Of a stretch of 64,000 nt of DNA, positions 22,640 through 31,455 are shown piece by piece (the stretch's first letter is position 1; each line of letters opens with the position of its first letter). The stretch comes from Lunularia cruciata. Its lineage: Eukaryota; Streptophyta; Marchantiopsida; Lunulariales; Lunulariaceae. The stretch covers positions 74,192,552-74,256,551 of the forward strand of contig OX419756.1 of assembly GCA_948567375.1 (NCBI GenBank), in the 5' to 3' direction. Below the pieces are notes generated by a model. It did no database searches and was not told the origin of the DNA. It was given only the letters and a program-made list of their open reading frames with translations. Position numbers and translations under genes: made by a program.

Positions 22640-25290
22640 AGAGGAGTTAGCCATACAGTACACAGTGGGTTTACGTAGAGTGGTGCTCAATATCAGCCTG
22701 TACCTCAGGTTCTAGTGAGGGAGGAGATTCACTCTGAGTTGGAGTTCGACACAAGAGCTAATTCAATTGAGAGTGCACTTCGTGTGTCCGCACCGTTGTT
22801 GTGGGACATGGACAAGATTTATGGGGCCTCCAAAGGCCCTAAGCATTACTCTGGTAAAGTGGGTACCATTGAGTTGGATGACTTCACCAAGAGTTTGATA
22901 GTTGGTGTGATCTGTAGCAGATGCGGAACTTGACTTTGTTTACACCCTTCATGGCATGGAAGGGGTTGTTTCAGCATCTGGAGGGTCCACCAATGGATGA
23001 CTACCATGAGTTTAGGAGAGCTCATTTAGAAGAGATTGAGTTATGGAGACAATATTGGTCTCCAAACTATGTCTCTATCACTTCAAGTTTGGTGGCTAGG
23101 AGTAGATCGACTGTACCTATGAGTTCTAGCTTGAGTAGTGTTGGTGGAGCTAGTGAAGGTGCACTAGTTTGAGATAGTGCTAATGCGAGTGGAGGTACCG
23201 CTACAGGTGTGGTACCGGGGTTTAATCCCATGGTGGAGTTCTTCTTGTGTTTGAGGTAGAACTACCGAGGAGTGCGGATTGACAAGTTGAGGAGCTTGTA
23301 AGAGTTCCAATGGAAGCCTGGAGAGAGCCTATGCGAGGCATACACTCGCATGAGGCGGCTGATCAGTTTCACTCAGGGAGTTACTGAGTGAAACTGGGCC
23401 CAGGCAATCCAGTTTTGGTATGGGATACTAGATAGGGAGTTACAATTTAGAGTTTGTTACGTTGTTACAGGCTACTTCGCCTACTTTGGCAATGGTCTTT
23501 GGTTTGGCTGAGCGTATTGAGCTCAACATGGTGGAGGAGAGGGTGGTGACATCTGGATTTGGTAGGGAGACCTCATCCACAGTTGTTACTTCTTCTAGAG
23601 TGCAGTAGAGTGCACCACGCCCAGTTGGTTTTTGAGGATAGGGTGGACAGCCCAGATCCTATAGAGCGAGTGGAGGGCCTAGTGGAGCTAGACCCTTACC
23701 TTCATTTTCGGGTCAGCAGCAGGCAGTGAGTAGTGGTGATGCTTGTTGGACTTGTGATGTACCTCACCATAGGAGAGAGTGTACTCAGGGCAGCGGACCT
23801 GATACCTCTAGTGCATCACAACCAGCACAGATGCAGTGTGAGCATTGCCACAGATTTGGTCACATTAGTGACCAATGCTTTGACCTACACCCGGAGTTAT
23901 GAAATGGTAGGGCTGCTATGGCAGGTAGTAGAGGAGCTTGTAATACTCCGAGGACAAGAGAAGAGAGAAAACACAGATTACACACTCAAACATTTGATGC
24001 CCCAAAGGAGCACCTTCTCTTTATTATATAGACAAAGAGGATCTCCTCCAAGGAAGCTCCACCATAGGATTAAGGACACAGATAGGTGACATGTCAGCAA
24101 GCTCCACCCTTGGATTACTTACTTGGATGGGTGACATGTCTGGTCTAGGTCCTATCTGGTTGGTCAAACAAGCTTTGACCGGGGGGAATCTTTTAGGGAA
24201 TCTTCCTGTAGGAATCTCAGAATCCTGTGAGTAAGGTACCGTTGGAAAGCTCTTGATGAGACAAAGCAAGGGGGAGGGAAGGCCAATCTTTCTTCTATTG
24301 GAAGAAATGTACACATTTTTGAGGCCTAATTCATCCGTTTAGGCCTCCGAAATTGCCTTTAAAGATTTTAGGCATATTTCGGTTCCTACTCTATTAGTGG
24401 AAGTCCCCTTTTGGTGATACCTCTTTCTGATCTGTTTAGTCCATCATGTGTAACATCCTTCCAGATGTTACCAAACCAATTCTCACCTTTAAATCATATG
24501 TCTAGCTATTGGTTCTTAAGGTTCTCAAGTCTATTTTGGTTTCTGCCCTATTAGTAGAAGTACTCTTTTGGTGATACTTCTATCTGACCTATTCTAACCA
24601 TCATGTATAACATCATTCTAGATGTTACCAAACCAAATTTCACATCTAGATCATATGGCTAGCTCTTGGTATTACAGAGCTCCAATTCATGGAGGACGAG
24701 GTGGTAGAGGATCTACACCTAGTAGGGGTGCAGTACCTGCCCTTACTTCTGATACAACAATTGCTACTCGGATTGAGCAATTGGAGCAAAGATTGGCTAG
24801 TATGGCTATTGCTTACAGGAGATCAGATTTGGGTGTTGAGGCTTCCATCTCATATGTTGGTGACAAAGATGCTTTGGACTTCATGTGCAAAGCAGCACAA
24901 GTGGATGCATTTGCAATAGTGACTAGGAGTAGAGTACGTGCTCCAGAGCCTAGAGGAGCATCAATGGAGTTGGACTCACAAAGAGGAGAGGTTGGGAGAC
25001 AGGTCAGACTTCCCTAGTCTTTCATAGTATCTGAGGCATTGCAGACGACATCCATGGTTCCTAGATATCCCAGTGCAAGTGTGGTAGGTGGTGATGGAGT
25101 ACATGATGGACTACCTACTAGTCAGCCACCTGCTACTACACAGACTGAGTCTAGCACAATGTTGGGGGCGGCTCAACTGATTATGCGGTGCCCTTTGTTT
25201 TCAGCTAGTGACATGTTTACATTGGGAGTTGACCCAGCCCCAGTGTTCCAGTTGGCTGCCATGCTATATGAGAGTAGTTCCTACTACTAG
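22640..25290 (+). pseudogene. Gag of Element II, split by a solo LTR
   Basis: Coding-like segments (22715-22933, 22921-23172, then to 23938) carry a retrotransposon Gag capsid-type region: LLWDMDKIYGASKGPKHYSG, FQHLEGPPMDDYHEFRRAH and WKPGESLCEAYTRMRRLISF. These are followed near 23735-23890 by two zinc knuckles: CWTCDVPHHRREC (CX2CX3HX4C type) and CEHCHRFGHISDQC (CX2CX4HX4C). The gene is interrupted at 23939 by LTR-A and resumes at 24677 in the same frame (GGRGGRGSTPSRG, then a RIEQLEQRLASMA coiled-coil-like segment). Frameshifts near 22925 and several stops inactivate it. Gag packages the element RNA. Confidence 0.8.
23939..24676 (+). mobile_element. Solo LTR-A, copy B
   Basis: It starts TGTAATACTCCGAGGACAAG and ends GGTATTACA, 738 bases, flanked on both sides by the exact 5-base duplication GAGCT (23934-23938 and 24677-24681). 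The paralogous, uninterrupted site is present in the minus-strand Element II copy at 55376-55382. The LTR carries two copies of the 155-base unit. No internal sequence is attached, indicating recombination between the two LTRs of a complete element. Confidence 0.95.
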
Positions 25291-25429
25291 AGCAAAGGTG
25301 GTTGGTAGTGGAGCTGACTTGGTTGAGGAGCATGGGATCCATTCAACGACCAGTGGTTTATGGCAAGCAGCAACGGCTAGACTACATGAGTTGCCAGCTA
25401 GACCGGCTTTTGAGAGGGTACAGTTTACA

Positions 25430-26185
25430 CTTGGTGTTGTCCTACTAGATAACCAGAGGGGGATTTTCCGTTTGGTGGGACCTTTAGGGAAGGTGTATAC
25501 ACCACAAAGAGTCTTGTTAGACTAAGGTGCACAGCCCCTTATGTTGGAGAAGGCTGCAGTTGTCGGTTTGGAGTTACGGAAGACCGATATGGAAAGGTGT
25601 CCATTTCAGATCCAGACATCTCTAGGTGGTGGTTCGACATAGTACATCACACATGGAGAGCTTGTTGTCCATGTTCAGCTTGGTCATCCGACTGATAGCT
25701 CAATGGTGAGAGCTTAGGCTATTACGAAAATAGTTGAGTCATATGATGTGCTAGTTGGGGGAGCAGTGTTATACCCCATGGGTTTCAGTATTGACTATTG
25801 GGAGGAGACAGCCTCCTATAGACCAGGTTGGCAGTCTGGTGAGGGACGGGTATGTTGCCTACCAGTATGCTTTAGTAGTGGCAGTCTTGGCTCACTACAG
25901 TTTGGGACCATGGCAACATCAGTTTTAGTTTTTAGTGGTCCAATTACTTGGCCTGGTGACTTGTTGGAGGGGAACACCCATGAAGAGGACACTCCAGTAC
26001 CAAAGGATATCACTCGGATTTGGAGTACGAGTGGGATTGTTCCATCCACCTTGGATGTTCCATTGTGGAGTTCAGAGGAGGCATTGGAGCAACATGCAGA
26101 TCAATTGGTGCAACAGGCTTGGAGTGGAGCCTTCATACCATTAGGAGATGAGTGTGAGGATGAGCCTCTAGATCGATTGCTTTGA
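25430..26185 (+). pseudogene. Aspartic protease and linker of Element II
   Basis: The sequence reads TLGVVLLDNQRGIFRLVG, then TPQRVLLD, a stop codon, GAQPLML. This is the retropepsin active-site block, with the residue between catalytic Asp and Gly replaced by a stop. The minus-strand copy has Asn in place of the Asp, so both copies are dead. A long open segment (25748-26185) follows, starting with the protease C-terminal part (VLVGGAVLYPMGF, IDYWEETASYRPGW). It continues into an acidic linker (SSEEALEQHADQLVQQ) leading to the methyltransferase, which starts in a different frame. Confidence 0.75.
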
Positions 26186-26204
26186 CACCTCTAGATACCA
26201 CACT

Positions 26205-27240
26205 CATTGCTTGGCAGTATCCAATAGAGGAGATATATCTATTGGAGTTGTTCGGTGGGATCAGCATCGGACTAGCGGCGGTATTACATGCGGGTATAGG
26301 AGTATAGAGGTACTTGTATGTAAAGAGAGATGAAACTGCTAAGCAAGTCTCTCTACATCATGTGGCACACTTGACCTATCAGTATCCGGAGTTATTATTG
26401 ATGTTGGCAGTCAAAGGTTACCAGAAGGCCCTACCAATAGACATTTCCTTATTGGGGTTGCATTATCTGGAGAGACATGGGCTTATTCACTTGGTGATTT
26501 TGGGATGGCCATGTCAGGGCCATACACGTGTGGGCTGTGGTTTAAGTCTTCAAGATCCTCGTTCTGGTGTGTTTTGGGAGATGTTACGGATACTACGACA
26601 TCTCTAGGTTCATTAGTCTGTTTCTCCAGCTTACCTTTTGGAGAATGTTCCTTTGATGGGTGATTCTTGCACCAGACTGGTGGCGAGTACACATAAAGTC
26701 CATGCTTGGATGGGACCTGTTCTATTGTTACATGCAGCCAGAGTGGGATCAGGGGCTCATCATCTTTGTCTTTGGTGGACGAACCTCTTACCCATAGAGG
26801 TTCTATAGCGTGCTTATGATGGGATTCAATGACTTGACCACATCCTTGTTGATGATATCTTGGATGTTGGGTGTCAGTCTCAAACAGTGGTAGTGGCTGA
26901 TAGGTCACCTATGGCAGTGGTGAACCTAGTTGGACAGCCTAGAGTCACATTTCCCACACTCATGATTTTCCCAAGCTCGCATGCTTTTTGAGAGGCAGGC
27001 CTTGGACTTGTTTGGGACTTACAGTTACAGCAATTGGTGGAGCCCAATGCCGATGAGAGAGAGCAGGCGATGGGTTTTCACACTAGTATTACCGCTGTTC
27101 CAGCAGTGTTAGAGGCATCTAGGCGTCAGGTCAAGCTATGGACCTGAATTTTTTGACCTGGATTGTGAGCCTTGGCTTGGTAGAGCAGCATAGGATGCGC
27201 TTGATAGGCATCACCACTCGGACACTTGTGAGCCTTGTGC
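26205..27240 (+). pseudogene. Cytosine-5 DNA methyltransferase domain inside the retrotransposon polyprotein
   Basis: This region reads as a C5-DNA methyltransferase, the enzyme class that transfers a methyl group from S-adenosylmethionine to cytosine C5. Motifs appear in canonical order: motif I LELFGGISIGLAAVLHAG (26245 on; the usual FxGxG reads FGGIS), motif IV GWPCQGH with the catalytic Cys at 26512-26514, then DPRSGVFWEMLRIL, motif VI YLLENVP (Glu-Asn-Val at 26641), a motif VIII-like AARVGSGAHHL region, motif IX-like EQAMGF (27070), and motif X-like GQAMDLN (27129) after a frameshift. The target-recognition part is short. Six in-frame stops (26305, 26605, 26614, 26806, 26830, 26989) and one frameshift inactivate it. 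It lies in the same frame as RT and integrase, between protease and RT, so it was part of the element's polyprotein. Confidence 0.88.
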
Positions 27241-27521
27241 CTATCGAGATGATTCAGGTACATGTTAGGGGCAATGGACCGAGTGGACATGGTATTCTTG
27301 GGACACATCCAATAGCTACTAGGGAGAGTGGTCTACTTGGAGTCCATCTAGGTGAGCGTGGGCTACTTGGATTACACCCTTGGTCCACTTGGGGTGCAGC
27401 TAGAGGACGTGTGGAGCTTGCAGCCAGAGTGGAGGGATTTTTTCACAAAGAGGTTAGGACCTCTAGTGGTCGGGAGCATGACACTATTGTTCCCAAGGGC
27501 CCAATGTAGCAACCAATCAGT

Positions 27522-28450
27522 ATGTCTTCCACTCCTACAACAGTTACAGAGGATACTTGGGAGCCAGATCTTGGACCCAAGCTTACTAGAGAGGAAAAAC
27601 GGAGGGTTTGGAGGTTCTTGAGGAGCCACACGAGTTGTTTTGTCTTCAGTATGAAGGATTTGGGTGTTCTAAAGGGACCTGGTATACGGATTGAGCTGAC
27701 TAGCGATACACTAGTTTTCTAGATGTCCTTATTGATATAGTGATATGGAGAGGACATTGATTCAGAGTCGGAGTAGTGATCTTTTTGAGGCTGGTTTGGT
27801 GGAGATTTCACATGAAGAGTATGCATCAGCGGCAATGATGCTAGCCAAGATGGATATGCATGGAAACTACACAGATAGGCGGATGTGTGGAGATTACCGT
27901 CCTATCAACCAACAAACCAAGGCTGATTGGTATGCCATGCCTACACCAGAGGAGATTTTTGATGCAATTGGGCATGCAAAGGTCTTCAATACTTTGGATC
28001 TTTGAGCGGGATATCATCAATTGCCGATCAGGGAGGAGGATAAGTCCAAGACAACATTTTGAGCTATTGATCCTCACGGCAAGGATGTGTTACATCAGTG
28101 GAGGTTCTTACTGTTTGGGTTAAAGAACACTCATGTTGAGTTCCAGAGGGTCATGGATAGGATCCTAGTTGGATTGGATTTTGCTTGGTGCTATATTGAT
28201 GACATTTTGGTCTATAGCACTATTGTGGAGGAGCATGAGAGGCAGTTGTTGGAGGGTTTTGAGAGGTTGAGATCTCATGGACTCAAATTACATCCTCAGA
28301 AGTGTAGGTTCTTCCACAAGCAGGTTGAGTATTTGGGTCACACTATCTACCCTGGAGGACTTGGTGTTCAGCAGACCAAGGTGGAGGCTATTGCATGTAT
28401 TCCTCAGCCTACGGATGTGAGTAGAGTGTGAGCATTCCTTGGGTTGGTGA
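27522..28450 (+). pseudogene. Reverse transcriptase of Element II, YIDD box intact
   Basis: An N-terminal segment (27522-27722, LTREEKRRVWRFLRSH) is followed, after a frame change near 27725, by the RT domain: YTDRRMCGDYRPIN, YAMPTPEEIFDAIGHAKVF, LPIREEDKSKTTF, WRFLLFGLKNTHVEFQRVMD and the catalytic strand WCYIDDILVYS with both Asp residues. It continues with LHPQKCRFFHKQVEYLGH. In-frame stops at 28003, 28060 and 28429 break it. The first and third fit a CGA-to-TGA change and the second a TGG-to-TGA change. The sequence type is Ty3/gypsy. Confidence 0.92.
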
Positions 28451-28990
28451 ACTTTTATCGCTGCTATGTTAGAGGATTTAGTGCCATTGCCAAGGCCTTG
28501 ACGAAGCTGACCAAGCTTACACAAGAGTGGTGTTGGGGAGATGAGCAGGAGAGAGCTTTTGTGGAGCTCAAGGAGAGGTTGACATCTGCTCCTATTTTGA
28601 GGAGACCGATCAGAGGATGACCATTTAAGGTTCATACTGATTAGAGTATGTTGGGGCTTGGAGCGGTGCTCACCCAACATGATGATGAGGGGAAGGAGTT
28701 TGTGGTGGCCTATGCTAGTCGCTCCAACAATTCAGCAAAGGTGAAGTATAGTTCATATGAGGGAGAGTGCTTGGCAGCAATTTGGGCAGTAGCACATTTC
28801 CAATGTTACCTATTTGGTAACCCCTTCACTCTCATCACTGATCATCAGCCACTGAAGTGGTTGATGGAGTCTGACAAGCTTTCAGGGAAGCTTGTACAAT
28901 GGGCTCTGATTTTATAGGAGTATCATTTCACGGTTGTTCACAGACCTGGAGTGGTGAATCGTGATGCGGATGGGTTGAGTAGAAACCCAT
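28451..28990 (+). pseudogene. RNase H of Element II
   Basis: This follows RT in the same frame. After FLGLVNFYRCYVRGFSAIAK come the RNase H landmarks: KVHTD (first catalytic Asp, followed directly by a stop at 28642), GLGAVLTQHDDEG, YASRSNNSAKVKYSSYEGEC (catalytic Glu), TLITDHQPLKWLMESDKLSG (second Asp) and VVHRPGVVNRDADGLSRNP. Stops lie at 28618, 28642 and 28915. RNase H removes the RNA template during cDNA synthesis. Confidence 0.92.
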
Positions 28991-30450
28991 GTCCCAGCCA
29001 GCAGGATCAGACCGGAGCACGTTGGCATGGTGAGACAAATGAGGAGATGGTGCTAGGTTGGCATGCATCTACCTTTCTCTATAAATTTTTAGAGGCTTTG
29101 GTGGTGTCTCTCTCTACGCATACAGGAGGAGTTATTGAGGTCATAGATCCAAAGAGTGAAGATATTGGTACAGTTCAGCGAGACATTCATGATGATGTCT
29201 TAGTGATGGACTATCTTTGCAATGGTGTTGTGGGTGGCACTGTTGGGGCCAAGGAAAGAGATCATGTTCTTCAGCAAGCCAGACGGTTCAGATTGGAGAG
29301 CAGACATCTTTTGCGTGTATGGGAGGATAGTAGAGTGCGAGTAGTACCACTTCCATCTCAGAGACCACAGTTGGTCCGTCATGCTCATGAGGAGCTAGGA
29401 AATTTTAGAGTAAAGCGTACATATAGCTTACTCTAGAGTCATTATTGGTGGTGCGGTATGAAGACCAAGGTGCAATAGTTTGGTGCCAGATGTGTGGTTT
29501 GTGACTGAGTTAGAGCATCATTCAATGCTCCTATGCCACAGTTACACCCATTACCTATCATGGGATTGGGTTACCGTTGGAGTTTGGACTTTGCTGGACC
29601 TTTACCACTGACTATGAGACATCATCGGTATGTCTTGGTGATGGTAGAGCACTTCTCCAAGTGGATTGAGTTGGTGGCACTTCCTGACAAGTTTAGTGAA
29701 GGGACAACTTACTCGTTCCTGGATCGAGTTCTTAGTCATTTTGGTGCACCAGCTGAGGTTTTGACTGATCAGGGTATAGAGTTCTTGGGAGAGTTTCAGG
29801 TCTTGTGTGACAAGGCTTTAATTGATCATCGTACTACCTCCTGAGATCACCTTGAGGCAGATGGCTTAGCAGATAGAGTGGTTCAGACAATGAAGAGAGG
29901 ATTGCAAAAGTATGGTTTGCAGAGAGGCCACTTGGGAGATTGGGATCTCCAATTACCTTGGTTGGCCATGGGCTATCGGTTCAGCCAGCAAGCCTCCTTA
30001 GCATCCTTCTCTACGTACTTTCTACTCTATGGACAAGATCCAGATTTACCTGCAACCATTCTTTGTGATGCTATTATAGTCTTGGACTTGGATGATTCAG
30101 GTGTATGGATGAGCACATGTTCTCAATGGGTAGAGATCTTTTGGAGAGTGATGCCAATGGCCTTAGAGAACTTGGCAATTGCTTAACATAGAGATACTTT
30201 ACGCTATGCTACCATTCAAGGAGGAGGTTATAGACCTTTGATTTGTTGATTTCATCCTGGTGACTATGTATATCTACAGCAGACAGCACCAACGACACTT
30301 GATGTTTCAATAAGCCGCACTATCTTGAGAGTACGTGAGGTTTTGCCATCTGGAGTCCTTGTGTTAGAAGGACATGATGGTGTTGTTTGGAAGGATCATG
30401 TGCGCAATTGTGCACCATGCCACCTCCCAAACATTGATGGTACTATGGAC
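28991..30450 (+). pseudogene. Integrase of Element II
   Basis: A linker (28991-29330) leads to the zinc domain near 29370-29515. The His at the usual GHFG position is Asn (ELGNFRVKR), and the CVVC pair is present. The catalytic core (29533-30186) has WSLDFAGPLPL (Asp), EVLTDQGIEFLGEF (Asp) and ADGLADRVVQTMKRGLQKYG. In the last block the residue aligned with catalytic Glu appears to be Asp. FLLYGQDPDLP follows. The C-terminal part after 30186 reads ALVLEGHDGVVWKDHVRNCA-like sequence and runs into the PHD finger. Stops occur at about 29434, 29842 and 30184. Confidence 0.88.
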
Positions 30451-30474
30451 CCAAGCTTGGCACTTGTACGTGCA

Positions 30475-30624
30475 AGCTTGAGGTGTATGTTATGTGGCTT
30501 TTCTGGTGGAGCTACTACTATGTTAGTGTGTGATAGCTGTTTGAGAGGATGGCATATGGCATGTATGACTCCTTCCCTCATGGTGGTTCCTCAGGGACAA
30601 TGGTTATGTCCTAGATGTACTTGA
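30475..30624 (+). pseudogene. PHD finger at the integrase C-terminus of Element II
   Basis: The last 46 residues of the frame form a Cys4-His-Cys3 PHD finger: CMLC, a spacer of eleven, CDSC, four residues, His, two residues, Cys, fourteen residues, CPRC. The conserved Trp lies two residues before the seventh ligand (QWLC). All eight zinc ligands are intact, starting at codon 30484. PHD fingers bind histone H3 tails, modified or unmodified at Lys4. The position matches that of the chromodomain in chromoviruses, so a role in choosing integration sites is likely. The frame stops at 30622-30624. The same finger is duplicated in the second copy at 47441-47772. Confidence 0.9.
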
Positions 30625-30793
30625 CCTATAGCTAGTTCATTCTTTATATGGTATAGATTGTAGACATGTGACTAATGATAGGGCTCCATAGCACCCGGCC
30701 TCCTGATCTTTGCCCATCATAGGGTATACCATATATTTGGAGTAGATGGCTATCTGGAGTTAGAGGGACCTAACTGCCAGCTAGGGGGGCGAT

Positions 30794-31349
30794 TGTGACA
30801 CTTTGGAGTCTATGTATGACTTATGTGTGAGTTGTGCTTCTATAGTGTATGTTGTTGACAGCGATGTATGTTGTGTAGCGATGTATATATGCACGACAGC
30901 TGTCATGTTATTTGTAGTGTCGCATCTAGATTGCTTGGACACTGGAGGTCCAATGATAGTAGTTAGAGTTATTTCAGTAGTTTCTCAGAGACTACTTTTT
31001 GACAGTCAAATTTTGTGTTTGGGGTACTGACTTCACGGTGGGGCCCACCATCACTTTGCACCACTTGCACCATTGAGTATACCATCAATGGGACCGTTAG
31101 GGTTTTAGTCCTAGCTCGAGTCCGGGGGGTATACTTTTGAAGTGAGCTCCAGAGAGCTCACTTCTCTGATGTTGAGCCTTCGAGTTCTTGGCTATGGTGG
31201 ACAGAGGCTGGCGAGCATCACCTGGATTCTCTATGCTAGAGTGGGTGTGGCTTGATTGTAATCAGTGCCCAATTGTTGGCAGTTTATAGAGTGACAGATC
31301 AAGTATTGATTAGAGTTGAGTTGAGTTGAGAGTGGTGAACAATCTGATT
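30794..31349 (+). repeat. 3' LTR of Element II
   Basis: It follows a polypurine tract (AGCTAGGGGGG) and starts TGTGACACTTTGGAGTC. The first 105 bases (block X, to about 30897) are also present at 47964 in copy II-b after an equivalent polypurine tract. The remainder (core) matches 20835-21292 and 48066-48516. It ends CAATCTGATTAT, where a second block X follows directly. Confidence 0.8.
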
Positions 31350-31455
31350 ATCGTAGCACTTCAGAGTCTATGTATGACTTATGTATGAGTTGTGCTTCTA
31401 TAGTGTATGATGTTGACAATGATGTATGTTATGTAGCGATGTATATATACATGAC
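31350..31455 (+). repeat. Second copy of block X after the 3' LTR
   Basis: GCACTTCAGAGTCTATGTAT begins a repeat of the first ~100 bases of the LTR, ending near TACATGACA. The same arrangement (LTR core then X) recurs at 48516-48617 in copy II-b, with the similarity ending at the same point. It therefore predates the separation of the copies. Confidence 0.75.

Larger units (their letters stand above)
20835..31455 (+). mobile_element. Ty3/gypsy retrotransposon Element II with DNA methyltransferase and PHD finger
   Basis: The plus-strand order is: LTR-like block (20835-21292), long leader, gag with two zinc knuckles, aspartic protease, cytosine-5 DNA methyltransferase, reverse transcriptase, RNase H, integrase, PHD finger, polypurine tract (CTAGGGGGG near 30781), 3' LTR. 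Integrase after RT marks it as Ty3/gypsy. From 27745 to 30624 a single frame is broken by in-frame stops with no obvious frameshift, so decay is moderate. A solo LTR-A (23939-24676) sits in gag. Partial relatives are at 46673-48617 (plus) and 52671-56815 (minus). Confidence 0.92.
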
